Shown: positions 15,880-24,818 of the stretch, one piece after another
How the letters are laid out: each line of letters opens with the position of its first letter
How positions within the stretch are numbered: the first letter of the stretch is position 1
Source of the DNA: CAZHRC01 sp964533865
GTDB taxonomy: Bacteria > Bacillota > Clostridia > Tissierellales > Peptoniphilaceae
Length of the DNA stretch: 61,601 nucleotides
Assembly (NCBI GenBank): GCA_964533865.1
Contig: CAZHRC010000014.1
Span: 1 to 61,601, forward strand
Reading direction: 5' to 3'
Position numbers and translations under genes: made by a program
The notes under the pieces: model-generated
Database searches by the model: none
Seen by the model: only the letters and a program-made list of their open reading frames with translations
What the model was told of the DNA's origin: nothing

Positions 15880-17442
15880 TTATTCGAGTGTTAAGTTATC
15901 ATTAAACTGCGGAATCCAAGGGTGGAATTTGAAATTTTTTACTTCATTTCGCACGGCAATGGTCATTTCAGGAATGTAGATTGGTGCCCACACCGCTTGT
16001 TCAATGAGGTGTTTTTGGACCTTATGGTATCCCTTTGACCTTTCTTCCCAAGTGGAGCTCGAAGCTGCTGATTTGATCAGGTCATCTGTGGTGGAATCAT
16101 TCCACCTGGAATGGTTAGGATATGGAAATTGGCTCGAAAGGAGGAGATAGTCTAAAATATCTGCGTTGGGCCAGCTGTACAATCGTATGAACATGTCTTG
16201 TTTGCCAGACTTCAACATATCTGCATAGCTTGCTGTGTCGTACATGTTTATTTTCGCATCAATGCCCACCTCCTTTAGTTGATGTTGGAGGGTTTCCGCT
16301 AATTTGGTAAATTGGCTGGTGTTTTCTGCAGCGAGAGTGGTTGTAAAACCTTCTGGGAAACCTGCTTCTTTAAGTAGAGCTTTTGACGATTCAGGGTCGT
16401 AGTCGTAACTCAATGCGGAGGAATCGGCGAAATATTCGGATTTGAGTGCAGGTGGAAGGTATCCGTCAGCGACTGTAGCAGCCTTTCGCATGAGATAATC
16501 GACGATTTCAGCGCGATTAATAGCATGATTTATCGCTTTACGCACTTTGATGTCATTGAAAGGGGTTTTATCCGTTGCGTAGGCGAGGTAGACGAGCTTA
16601 GTGGCATCTCCTGAAAACAACTTGATATTTTCATTTTTTGATAACTGGTCTTTGAAGGTCGCTGGGACATCACGGAGGACATGAACATTACCGGCCTCAA
16701 TTTCCATCATACGGGTGTTTTCCTCAGGTATAATGCGCATGACTATACGATCGATTTGCGGTTTTCCACCATTCTCCATCCAATCAGGTCCCCACTCGTA
16801 GGCGTCGTTTTTTTCCAAAACGATCCGGTCGCCTTGTTTCCACTCGACAAACTTAAATGGACCGGTTCCATTGAGAGCACTAATACCGTAGGTGTCGCCT
16901 TTCTCCGTATAGGATTTTTCAGAGACGATACCCGCTGAAGTACTGGATAGGACAAAGGGAAGGTTGGCATAGGGATGGTTGAGGTGAACTTCGACAGTGA
17001 GCGGATCTTTGGCAATGACTTCTCGGATTGAGGAGTAGTCCGCGGCGATAGGAGCGGCAATTTCGGGGTCGATGATCCGGTTGAGCGTCCAAGCCACATC
17101 TGCACTCGAAAGCGGTGTTCCATCATGAAAAGTCACGCCATCTTTTAAGTAAAAAGTCCACACCATCCCGTCTTCGGAAGTTTCCCAACGAGTGGCAAGG
17201 CTTGGTTTGTAGTCGAAATCGTAATCTCTTGAAATGAGACGATCGTAGACATAGATCAACGAGTCAGAAAACCAACTGGTCTTAAAGGTATCGAGGGTTT
17301 CCGTATCTTTTTCGTATCCAATAATCAGTTCGCTCTTCAAAGGTGAGGTGATCGATGTGTCAGTAGCGGGACCTTTTGAGCATCCTGCTAATCCAATAAA
17401 TAGTAAGCACCCGAGTAATAGTAAAAACGTTTTCTTTTTCAT
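15880..17442 (-). CDS. Peptide ABC transporter substrate-binding lipoprotein
   Basis: 520-residue family-5 extracellular solute-binding protein. The signal peptide has a lipobox (G-L-A-G-C, lipid-anchored C21), followed by the conserved family core: T-L-D-T...; W-T-F-Y-L-K-D-G-V-T-F-H-D-G-T-P; G-T-G-P-F-K; and the R-K-A-I-N-H-A-I-N segment. It sits on the outer face of the membrane and delivers peptides, nickel chelates or similar ligands to the OppBC-like permeases downstream. The ligand cannot be told. It is the first gene of a minus-strand operon with a promoter at 17524-17552. Confidence 0.93.
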   Translation of the reverse strand: MKKKTFLLLLGCLLFIGLAGCSKGPATDTSITSPLKSELIIGYEKDTETLDTFKTSWFSDSLIYVYDRLISRDYDFDYKPSLATRWETSEDGMVWTFYLKDGVTFHDGTPLSSADVAWTLNRIIDPEIAAPIAADYSSIREVIAKDPLTVEVHLNHPYANLPFVLSSTSAGIVSEKSYTEKGDTYGISALNGTGPFKFVEWKQGDRIVLEKNDAYEWGPDWMENGGKPQIDRIVMRIIPEENTRMMEIEAGNVHVLRDVPATFKDQLSKNENIKLFSGDATKLVYLAYATDKTPFNDIKVRKAINHAINRAEIVDYLMRKAATVADGYLPPALKSEYFADSSALSYDYDPESSKALLKEAGFPEGFTTTLAAENTSQFTKLAETLQHQLKEVGIDAKINMYDTASYADMLKSGKQDMFIRLYSWPNADILDYLLLSSQFPYPNHSRWNDSTTDDLIKSAASSSTWEERSKGYHKVQKHLIEQAVWAPIYIPEMTIAVRNEVKNFKFHPWIPQFNDNLTLE

Positions 17443-17523
17443 GTGATACGTCCTTTCTGGGCAGCTAGAGTTTATAGCTAGGCTAGCGGTAAAGGTAAGA
17501 CCGAGAGATTGTCCGCTGTATAC

Positions 17524-17552
17524 ATTATATCAAATTTCCGATAATATGTCGA
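17524..17552 (-). promoter_or_regulatory. Promoter of the peptide-transporter operon
   Basis: Read on the minus strand: TCGACA, 17-base spacer, TATAAT, about 80 bases before the binding-protein start. Good sigma-A match. Confidence 0.6.
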
Positions 17553-17631
17553 TTGTTGAAGGATTCACGTTACCGTGACGAGGTATTTCTCTAAAAAAAG
17601 ACCAGTAGAAATTCTTTAGTTTAAAAGAGCC

Positions 17632-17660
17632 TTTAGAATCTTTCGATAATGTAGTAAAAT
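17632..17660 (+). promoter_or_regulatory. Putative leuC promoter
   Basis: TTTAGA, 17 bases, TAAAAT, about 34 bases before the leuC start. The short leader leaves no space for a T-box, and none is seen in the preceding 180 bases. Confidence 0.45.
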
Positions 17661-17693
17661 ATAAGCATCACTGGAAATGGAGGAGGATCTCAA

Positions 17694-18959
17694 ATGGGAA
17701 TGACAATTACTGAAAAGATACTTGCAGATCACGCCGGTTTAGACAAGGTGACACCAGGTCAACTTATCAACGCTAAACTCGACATTTTATTAGCTAATGA
17801 CGTGACCGCACCGGTTTCGATTAATGAGTTCGAAAAGGTTGGTGCGACAAAGGTTTTTGATCGATCAAAAATCTGTTTGGTGCCAGACCATTTTACACCA
17901 AATAAAGACATTAAATCTGCTCAACTTTCAAAGCAAGTGAGGGAATTTGCACATGCACAGGAAATTGAACACTATTTTGAAGTTGGGAGGGTCGGGATTG
18001 AGCACGTATTGCTTCCAGAGCAAGGAATCGTTGCACCAGGTGATGCAATCATAGGTGCAGATAGTCACACCTGTACTTACGGAGCTCTTGGTGCTTTTGC
18101 CACTGGAGTGGGGTCTACGGATTTGGCTGCGGCGATGATTACGGGAGAAGCTTGGTTTAAGGTTCCAGAGTCGATCAAATTTATTTTTAATGGTACTCTA
18201 GGCAAGTGGGTTTCAGGAAAGGATCTGATTCTTTACACGATCGGTCAAATTGGCGTCGATGGTGCGCGTTACATGAGTATGGAGTTTACTGGCGAGGTCA
18301 TAGATAATCTATCAATGGATGGTCGATTTACGATGTGCAATATGGCAATTGAAGCGGGTGGTAAAAATGGCATTATTGCGCCGGACCAAACGACTTTGAA
18401 TTATGTTAATGAGAGAGTGACCAAGCCATTCAAGATATACGAAAGCGATGCCGATGCGGTTTATGCAAAAACCTACGAATGGGATGTGACGAATTTGGAA
18501 CCCCAAGTAGCTTGTCCGCATCTCCCTGAAAACACTAAAGGGGTTTCTAAACTCGGCGACATTTCCATCGATCAAGTGGTGATCGGGTCTTGTACAAATG
18601 GGCGCATTGAAGACATGCGAGTTGCCGCTGAGATTCTCAAAGGCAAATCTGTCGATCCTCGCGTTCGCACGTTGATTTTCCCTGGCACACAACAGGTATA
18701 TCTTCAAGCGATGCAAGAAGGGCTTTTTGAGATCTTTATCAATGCTGGCGTGGCGATCTCCGCACCGACCTGCGGACCGTGTTTAGGTGGTCACATGGGT
18801 ATTTTAGCTGATGGAGAAAGGGCGATTTCGACGACGAACCGGAACTTTGTTGGACGCATGGGTCATCCTGGCAGTGAAATCTATTTGGCGAGTCCAGCAG
18901 TTGCAGCGGCATCCGCTATAGCTGGGCGTATTGTATCCCCTGAGGAGGTTTTATCATGA
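17694..18959 (+). CDS. leuC: 3-isopropylmalate dehydratase large subunit (LeuC)
   Basis: Catalytic, [4Fe-4S]-bearing large subunit of isopropylmalate isomerase in leucine synthesis. At 421 residues it belongs to the shorter archaeal/clostridial LeuC-HacA type. Cluster cysteines lie in S-C-T-N-G and in T-C-G-P-C. The substrate region G-A-D-S-H-T-C-T-Y-G-A-L-G and A-G-G-K-N-G-I are clear. GGAGGAGG precedes the ATG. It overlaps leuD by 4 bases (ATGA), so translation is coupled. A related homoaconitase role is possible by sequence, but the adjoining leuB favours leucine. Confidence 0.95.
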   Translation: MGMTITEKILADHAGLDKVTPGQLINAKLDILLANDVTAPVSINEFEKVGATKVFDRSKICLVPDHFTPNKDIKSAQLSKQVREFAHAQEIEHYFEVGRVGIEHVLLPEQGIVAPGDAIIGADSHTCTYGALGAFATGVGSTDLAAAMITGEAWFKVPESIKFIFNGTLGKWVSGKDLILYTIGQIGVDGARYMSMEFTGEVIDNLSMDGRFTMCNMAIEAGGKNGIIAPDQTTLNYVNERVTKPFKIYESDADAVYAKTYEWDVTNLEPQVACPHLPENTKGVSKLGDISIDQVVIGSCTNGRIEDMRVAAEILKGKSVDPRVRTLIFPGTQQVYLQAMQEGLFEIFINAGVAISAPTCGPCLGGHMGILADGERAISTTNRNFVGRMGHPGSEIYLASPAVAAASAIAGRIVSPEEVLS

Positions 18960-19456
18960 AACTAAAAGGTAACACTTGGACCTTTGGCGACGATATCGAT
19001 ACGGACGCCATCATACCGGCAAGGTATTTAAATTCACCCGATGCTAAAGAATTGGCAAAATATGTTATGGAAGATGCAGAAGCAGGCTTTAGTGCCAAAA
19101 TAGCACCTGGTGATCTGATCGTAGCAGGAAAAAATTTCGGCTGTGGGTCTAGTCGTGAGCACGCACCGTTAGCGATTAAAGCAGCAGGTATGAGTTGTGT
19201 CATCGCTGAGAGTTTTGCACGTATTTTCTATCGCAACTCGCTAAATATTGGTCTTCCTATTTTTGAATCGAAAGAAGCTTCACAAGAGATCAAAGAAGGA
19301 CACGAAGTAGAAGTGGATGCGCAAACGGGTACGATTGTGGATTTGACGACAGGAAAAACGTATCAAGCGGTACCTTTCCCTGGATTTATGCAAGAGCTGA
19401 TCGCTAGTGGCGGGTTGATGAATTATATCAAAGCGAACAAAATGAGTCAGGAGTAA
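18956..19456 (+). CDS. leuD: 3-isopropylmalate dehydratase small subunit (LeuD)
   Basis: 166-residue swivelling-domain subunit that pairs with LeuC. It shows the D-D-I-D-T-D-A-I-I-P-A-R-Y start region, the N-F-G-C-G-S-S-R-E-H-A-P substrate-binding motif near residue 60 and the F-Y-R-N-S-L-N-I-G-L-P segment. The size is typical of the archaeal-type small subunit. GAGGAGG lies within the end of leuC. Confidence 0.96.
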   Translation: MKLKGNTWTFGDDIDTDAIIPARYLNSPDAKELAKYVMEDAEAGFSAKIAPGDLIVAGKNFGCGSSREHAPLAIKAAGMSCVIAESFARIFYRNSLNIGLPIFESKEASQEIKEGHEVEVDAQTGTIVDLTTGKTYQAVPFPGFMQELIASGGLMNYIKANKMSQE

Positions 19457-19460
19457 TCAT

Positions 19461-20531
19461 ATGGAATACAATATAGCTGTTTTGCCAGGAGATGGTATCG
19501 GCCCCGAAATCGTTCCTGAAGCGATAAAGGTACTAAATGCTGTTGGGGAGTTCTACGGATTTTCATTCAATTTTCAACAAGGACATTTTGGAGGAGCCGC
19601 AATCGACGTCTGTGGTGAGCCTCTTCCCAATGCCACATTGGAGTTGTGTCAAAATAGTGATGCCATTTTGTTAGGTGCCATAGGCGGACCGAAATGGGAT
19701 CATCTGCCACCTACCCAACGTCCTGAAATCGGCGGATTACTTCCGTTGAGAAAGGCCCTTGGTTTGTTTGGCAATATTCGACCCGCCATCGTTTACGAAG
19801 AATTGGCCGATGCGTCCACTTTGAAAAAAGAGGTCGTTTTAGGCACAGACTTGGTGACGGTTCGCGAGTTGACCGGTGGGATCTATTTTGGCAAGAAGGA
19901 GAGAGGAGTAGACGAGCAGGGGTCCTACGCTATCGATGAAAACAAATACTATGTTTCTGAAATTGAGCGCATCGGACGACTTGCTTTTGAAACGGCTAAA
20001 AAGCGTCGCAACAAAGTCACTAGCGTCGATAAAGCCAATGTTTTGGAGACGTCTCGCCTATGGAGAGAAACTATTATCGCACTCCATGAAAAAGATTATC
20101 CCGATGTAGAACTCGATCACCTATACGTTGACAATGCAGCAATGCAATTGATATTAAGACCGACTTCTTTCGACGTTATTGTGACCGAGAATATGTTTGG
20201 CGATATATTAACAGATCAAGCTTCGGTCATGACCGGGTCTATTGGGATGCTTGCATCGGCGAGCATTGGAGGGAAAGTAGGCCTTTATGAGCCTTCCCAC
20301 GGTTCAGCTCCAGATATTGCAGGTCAAGGGAAAGCTAATCCACTGGCGACGATTCTATCTGCAGCGATGATGCTTCAGTACTCTTTTGGAGAATTAGAAG
20401 CAGCCGCTCGCATAGAAAACGCGGTGAAGAAAGTTCTTGCACAAGGGTTCCGAACCCCTGATATTATGGAAGAGGGAAAAACTTTGATCACCACAAAAGA
20501 AATGGGCGATGAAGTGGTGAAGGCCCTTTAG
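19461..20531 (+). CDS. leuB: 3-isopropylmalate dehydrogenase (LeuB)
   Basis: 356-residue NAD-dependent oxidative decarboxylase, the third enzyme of leucine synthesis, cytoplasmic dimer. Hallmarks: L-P-G-D-G-I-G-P-E at the N-terminus; L-L-P-L-R-K-A-L-G; R-E-L-T-G-G-I-Y-F-G; D-K-A-N-V-L; the E-N-M-F-G-D-I-L-T-D metal site; and E-P-S-H-G-S-A-P-D-I-A-G. It follows leuD by 4 bases. The operon ends at a strong terminator. LeuA and the ilv genes are not in the window. Confidence 0.97.
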   Translation: MEYNIAVLPGDGIGPEIVPEAIKVLNAVGEFYGFSFNFQQGHFGGAAIDVCGEPLPNATLELCQNSDAILLGAIGGPKWDHLPPTQRPEIGGLLPLRKALGLFGNIRPAIVYEELADASTLKKEVVLGTDLVTVRELTGGIYFGKKERGVDEQGSYAIDENKYYVSEIERIGRLAFETAKKRRNKVTSVDKANVLETSRLWRETIIALHEKDYPDVELDHLYVDNAAMQLILRPTSFDVIVTENMFGDILTDQASVMTGSIGMLASASIGGKVGLYEPSHGSAPDIAGQGKANPLATILSAAMMLQYSFGELEAAARIENAVKKVLAQGFRTPDIMEEGKTLITTKEMGDEVVKAL

Positions 20532-20580
20532 AGCAACACTAATGAGATCTGGATGCACATAGTCAATGATTAATTTAATA

Positions 20581-20625
20581 CACCTTGCAAATGACTGATT
20601 TAATGTCATTTGCAAGGTGTTTTTA
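20581..20625 (+). terminator. Terminator of leuCDB
   Basis: A perfect 15-base stem (CACCTTGCAAATGAC and its complement) with a 9-base loop and a TTTTT tail. The minus-strand metY gene converges from the other side. Confidence 0.93.
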
Positions 20626-20641
20626 CTAAGGGCGAATCAGG

Positions 20642-21922
20642 CTAGAGTTGCGCTAGAGCCTGCTCGATATCTGCGATAATATCTCTTGGATCTTCAATAC
20701 CAACGGACATGCGGATCAAGTCAGGCTTTACCCCTGCCCGCTCAAGTTCGTGGTCTTTCATTTGGCGGTGTGTTGTCGATGCTGGATGTAACACGCATGT
20801 GCGCGAGTCAGCAACGTGGGTGACGATGGACGCGAGCTTTAGATTGTTCATAAACGCCATAGCTTCGTCTCTTCCGCCTTTGATCCCAAAGGTGATGACA
20901 CCGCAACTGCCGTTAGGCATATATTTTTTAGCTAATGCGTAGTTGGCATCGCCTTCTAAATCACAGTAATTGACCCAGGCGATATCGTCTCTGTCTTTTA
21001 AATAAGTTGCCACGCGCTTAGCGTTTGAGCAGTGGCGTTCCATCCTCAAATGCAAGGTTTCTAGGCCGATGTTTAGCAAAAAAGCATCGTTAGGCGATGG
21101 GATACTACCTAGGTCCCGCATAAGAGTGGTGGTCATTTTATAAACGTATGCGGCTTTTCCAAAGCTTTTGGTAAAGACTACGCCGTGGTAGGTTTCATCA
21201 GGTTGAGTCAAAGATGGAAATTTATCAGGATGTGCATCCCAGTCAAAGGTGCCGCCATCGACGACGACACCGCCAACGGTTGTCGCGTGACCGTTCATGT
21301 ATTTCGTAGTCGAGTGAGTGACGATATTGGCTCCCCATTCTATGGGGCGACAATGGATTGGTGTGGGGAAGGTGTTGTCGACGATTAACGGGACTCCGTG
21401 GTCGTGAGCCGCTTTTGCAAATTTCTCGATGTCGAATACGTCTAGTGATGGATTGGACACGGTCTCGCCAAAAACGCAACGGGTGTTGTCTTTAAACAGG
21501 CCATTTAACTCTCCTTCAGAAATATCAGGAGAGACAAACGTACACTCTATTCCCATATCGGCCATCGTATGAGCAAGTAGATTGTAGGTGCCACCGTAAA
21601 TCGTTGAGCAGGCGATGATGTGTTGGCCAGCTGTGCAGATGTTCATGATGGCGTAAAAGTTAGCGGCTTGACCCGAAGATGTAAGAATGGCGCCAACACC
21701 GCCTTCGAGAGCTGCTATTTTTCCAGCGACCGCATCGTTGGTAGGATTGGCAAGGCGAGTATAGAAGTAGCCCGCTGCTTTTAAATCAAAGAGATCGCCC
21801 ATATCCTGAGCGGAATCGTACTTGAAAGTCGTCGATTGGACGATGGGAACGACACGTGGTTCTCCGTTTTTAGGTTCATAACCAGCTTGAACACATAAAG
21901 TGTCAATGTTATAAGGTTTCAT
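20642..21922 (-). CDS. metY: O-acetylhomoserine sulfhydrylase (MetY)
   Basis: 426-residue PLP enzyme of the Cys/Met metabolism family that makes homocysteine from O-acetylhomoserine and sulfide. The PLP lysine lies in S-T-T-K-Y-M-N-G-H. Y-x-R-L-x-N-P-T, the S-S-G-Q-A-A segment and V-D-N-T-F-P-T-P are typical of the longer MetY branch rather than cystathionine gamma-synthase. It works with the acetyltransferase MetA encoded at 42 kb. The gene stands alone, with GGAGGAC before the ATG. No T-box is seen in the 100-base leader. Confidence 0.94.
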   Translation of the reverse strand: MKPYNIDTLCVQAGYEPKNGEPRVVPIVQSTTFKYDSAQDMGDLFDLKAAGYFYTRLANPTNDAVAGKIAALEGGVGAILTSSGQAANFYAIMNICTAGQHIIACSTIYGGTYNLLAHTMADMGIECTFVSPDISEGELNGLFKDNTRCVFGETVSNPSLDVFDIEKFAKAAHDHGVPLIVDNTFPTPIHCRPIEWGANIVTHSTTKYMNGHATTVGGVVVDGGTFDWDAHPDKFPSLTQPDETYHGVVFTKSFGKAAYVYKMTTTLMRDLGSIPSPNDAFLLNIGLETLHLRMERHCSNAKRVATYLKDRDDIAWVNYCDLEGDANYALAKKYMPNGSCGVITFGIKGGRDEAMAFMNNLKLASIVTHVADSRTCVLHPASTTHRQMKDHELERAGVKPDLIRMSVGIEDPRDIIADIEQALAQL

Positions 21923-21984
21923 GGTAGTCCTCCAATGTGTTTTAGTGATGTTATTATTTTACACCATACCCGCTAAAGGGGCAA

Positions 21985-22020
21985 TAAAAAGGCCTATTCG
22001 ATTGGTCTTCGAATAGGCTA
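21985..22020 (-). terminator. Terminator of the alanine symporter gene
   Basis: On the minus strand the stem GCCTATTCGA / TCGAATAGGC is followed by CTTTTTATT, directly downstream of the symporter stop. Confidence 0.88.
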
Positions 22021-22025
22021 GTTTA

Positions 22026-23420
22026 TTACTTTTCGTATTTGTAATCAAAGGTCAAGGGTTTACCCGAACGCAATTGATCATCATAGTCGATGAGCATGGT
22101 TTTTGCTTGCTTAAACAACAAGAATATACCGATTAAGTTTGGAATGACCATTAAGCCATTGGTAAAGTCGGCAAAGTTCCAGACCATATCGACTTTTTGA
22201 ACGGAACCCATCAGAATGAATCCGAGCACAAAAATTTGGTAGATGCGAATGGCTATTTTCCCTTTGAATAAAAAGCGTACATTGCTTTCCCCAAAATAAT
22301 ACCAACCGATAATGGTGGTGAAGGAGAAGAAGGTGAGGCAAATGGCGAGAAATTTTTCGCCAATTGGACCAAATGCAGTACTGAAAGCCGCTTGAGTGAC
22401 AGCTGCTGCATCGAGACCTAGATGATGTGCACCTGTGACAAGAATGACCAATGCAGTACAGGTACACGCGATCATCGTGTCGATGAACACGCCGACCATA
22501 GCGGACATCCCTTGCTGTACGGGGTGTTCGACATGGGCAATACCGTGTGCATGGGGAGTGGAACCCATTCCAGCTTCATTGGAGAACAGGCCGCGCGCGA
22601 CGCCATAACGCATGGCTTTCAAAACGCCCGTACCCAGCGCGCCCCCTGCTACAGCCTTGAATTCAAAAGCGCTCGAAAGAATTAAGTTGAATGCTGGAAG
22701 GATGTTTGATCGGAAGACGAAGAGTACTAAAATACTGCCGATGATGTAAATAATAGCCATAAAGGGCACGACGAGCTCAGCGAAGTTGGCGATGCGTTTA
22801 ATGCCACCAAGGAAGATACCTGCGGCTAAAACGGCTAAAATGATGCCAATCCCAATTTGAGGGAGACTAAATGCCCGCGAAACTGCATCGGCAATCGAGT
22901 TGGATTGTACGGTGTTTCCGACCAAACCTAAGGCGATAATAATGGCGATCGAGAAAAAGGTCGATAGAAAGGTAGAAATACCCTTGGATTTGATGCCGTT
23001 TTTAATGTAATAGGAAGGGCCTGCTACATACTGACCATTGCGTTTTTCGCGGTATTTTTGGCTGAGAACGGCTTCTACAAAGATGGTGCCCATGCCAAAA
23101 AAGGCAGCAAACCACATCCAAAATACGGCACCAGGACCTCCTGATATGATGGCGGTGGCGACACCTGCGACGTTACCCGTTCCAATCTGAGCAGCGATGG
23201 CTGTAGCTAAGGATTGGAAGGATGAGATGGTTTCTTTGGCATCTTGTGATTTGTTGAACATGCCTCCGAAAACCTGTTTGAAGGATTTGCCTAAACGTAC
23301 AATTTGTGGAAAACCTAAGCCAAAAGTGGCGAGAACACCAAAGCCGATAAGGGCGATGAGCATAGGTGGTCCCCATAAAATGTCGTTAGCTGCTTTGATA
23401 AACGTTGCTAATTGATTCAT
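22026..23420 (-). CDS. Sodium:alanine symporter family protein (AGCS)
   Basis: 464-residue membrane carrier that takes up alanine or glycine with Na+. It has about eleven helices and the AGCS hallmarks: F-Q-S-L-A-T-A-I-A-A-Q-I-G-T-G-N-V-A-G near residue 70, G-G-P-G-A-V-F-W-M-W-F-A-A-F-F-G-M, and G-V-A-R-G-L-F-S-N-E-A-G-M-G-S-T-P near 280. The size and both substrate/ion motifs are intact. It is transcribed alone, upstream of metY on the same strand, with its own terminator. Confidence 0.95.
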   Translation of the reverse strand: MNQLATFIKAANDILWGPPMLIALIGFGVLATFGLGFPQIVRLGKSFKQVFGGMFNKSQDAKETISSFQSLATAIAAQIGTGNVAGVATAIISGGPGAVFWMWFAAFFGMGTIFVEAVLSQKYREKRNGQYVAGPSYYIKNGIKSKGISTFLSTFFSIAIIIALGLVGNTVQSNSIADAVSRAFSLPQIGIGIILAVLAAGIFLGGIKRIANFAELVVPFMAIIYIIGSILVLFVFRSNILPAFNLILSSAFEFKAVAGGALGTGVLKAMRYGVARGLFSNEAGMGSTPHAHGIAHVEHPVQQGMSAMVGVFIDTMIACTCTALVILVTGAHHLGLDAAAVTQAAFSTAFGPIGEKFLAICLTFFSFTTIIGWYYFGESNVRFLFKGKIAIRIYQIFVLGFILMGSVQKVDMVWNFADFTNGLMVIPNLIGIFLLFKQAKTMLIDYDDQLRSGKPLTFDYKYEK

Positions 23421-23609
23421 GTGATACCTCTTTACAATTTAATAGACCAATGCATTATATTATAAGTGCTAGAGAAAGTACAGGTAAATTTCTTATCCTA
23501 TCGAAAATTGGAGAGACCGGGAGACTCTTTACAAAAGGAAAGCATTCGATTATGCTAGAATGACGAAATATGAAGCTGAACATAATGCGATGAAAGGTGT
23601 GGTGCGGCA

Positions 23610-24527
23610 ATGACCGTTGGTGGACAGAAGGTGCTAGGCGTGGGAAAATGCCCCGCATCTGTGGGAGAACTTTGCCAGGGATGGTGGCGTGGGAGTGAGG
23701 TGTTGGCCTCTTTTGGAATCGATTGGTACGCAACTGCAGTAGTTACTGATGGCAAGGATGAGAGATCTCCATTCTATCTCAAAGCCTATCGCGGCATGGA
23801 AAAAACCTTGTCGTATTTTAGCATTGACCCTAACGAGATTCATCGACTGAAATTGACCATAGAGAGCACCATTCCAAGAACTAAGGGGATGGCGTCGAGT
23901 ACCGCTGATATCGCTTCAACCATTGCGGCGACAGCGGCGTTCTTCGACAAGACGATTAGCCAGCGTGAGATTTTTGATCTTTGTATCCAAATAGAGCCGA
24001 CAGATGCTACGGTGTTTGAAGCGCTGAGTTTTATCGACTTTGTCGAAGGGGCGGTATTGAAATCTTTTCAATGGCATCCAGAATTTTCGGTGTTGATCCT
24101 TGAACCAGAAGGGATTTGCGACACAGAAGTCTTTCAAAGCAATCGAGATTACGATCTTCTCCTTGCACAATCCACCGCATTTAGCGCTGTCGTAAACCTC
24201 CTGGAAGAGGCTGTAAAAAAACAATCTTTAGTTGAACTCGGCGCCGTTGGCGTGCATAGTGCCTTACTCAGTCAGAAATTCTTAAAAAAACCAGATCTGT
24301 CGATTTTAATCGATCTATATGAAAGAGGAGATATCCTCGGATGTTGCGTCGCTCACAGTGGAACTGTGATGGGGGTTTTGTTACCCAAGTCAAATCAAGC
24401 ACCAAAATCTATACTAGCACACTTCGAAAGGTGTGGTATGATGAAGAAGTATAAGATTCACTTTAAGCAAGTTACGTACACAGGCGTTTACGGTTATAGG
24501 AGGTTGGACGATGGAACAATCTTATAG
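23610..24527 (+). CDS. PduX-like L-threonine kinase (GHMP family)
   Basis: 305-residue GHMP kinase. The start (C-P-A-S-V-G-E-L-C-Q-G-W near residues 11-22) is the signature of PduX, which phosphorylates threonine for the aminopropanol linker of cobalamin. The ATP loop is P-R-T-K-G-M-A-S-S-T-A-D near residue 90, and a C-terminal GHMP-C region carries A-H-S-G-T-V-M-G. The ribosome site before ATG 23610 is weak. It overlaps the cysteine-rich gene by 17 bases. That partner supports a cobalamin role, but no other cob/cbi gene is here. Confidence 0.8.
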   Translation: MTVGGQKVLGVGKCPASVGELCQGWWRGSEVLASFGIDWYATAVVTDGKDERSPFYLKAYRGMEKTLSYFSIDPNEIHRLKLTIESTIPRTKGMASSTADIASTIAATAAFFDKTISQREIFDLCIQIEPTDATVFEALSFIDFVEGAVLKSFQWHPEFSVLILEPEGICDTEVFQSNRDYDLLLAQSTAFSAVVNLLEEAVKKQSLVELGAVGVHSALLSQKFLKKPDLSILIDLYERGDILGCCVAHSGTVMGVLLPKSNQAPKSILAHFERCGMMKKYKIHFKQVTYTGVYGYRRLDDGTIL

Positions 24528-24810
24528 GTTTTTTTGCAATACAGCATGTCAGTATTTTCCTTGTCACGACATTGGCGAAGGAAATGAAGAAGATTTTAAC
24601 TGTTTATTTTGTTACTGCCCTCTCTATTTGATGGGAAGAGACTGTGGAGGCAACTTCAGAATGGTTTCTGGGGTAAAGGACTGTTCGAACTGTTTGATCC
24701 CGCATCGACCAAAAGGATATGATGTCATCGTGGCAAAGCTTAGTGGGAAAATAGCAGAGGATCAAATCGCATATCTTGAAAATCAAAAAAATGAAGAAGA
24801 AAACGAGTAG
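24511..24810 (+). CDS. Cysteine-rich small-domain protein
   Basis: 99 residues with nine cysteines (C9, C13, C18, C31, C34, C36, C45, C58, C61) in the pattern C-x3-C-x4-C...C-x2-C-x-C-P-L-Y. This matches the Cys-rich small domain that often accompanies clostridial cobalamin synthesis genes and is predicted to bind zinc or an iron-sulfur cluster. The C-terminus is a charged helix. AGGAGGTTGGACG within the end of the kinase gene sets the start, so translation is coupled. The function is not established. Confidence 0.8.
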   Translation: MEQSYRFFCNTACQYFPCHDIGEGNEEDFNCLFCYCPLYLMGRDCGGNFRMVSGVKDCSNCLIPHRPKGYDVIVAKLSGKIAEDQIAYLENQKNEEENE

Positions 24811-24818
24811 CTGACTGG

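Noticed and set aside
16743..17126. 127-codon frame inside the substrate-binding protein gene
   Set aside because: It lies on the same strand in another phase, is rich in Ser, Thr and Pro from frame shadowing, and has no homologue I know.
17443..17693. Possible T-box or leader peptide before leuCDB
   Set aside because: No GGGTGG motif, no Leu-rich short frame and only about 30 bases between the likely promoter and leuC.
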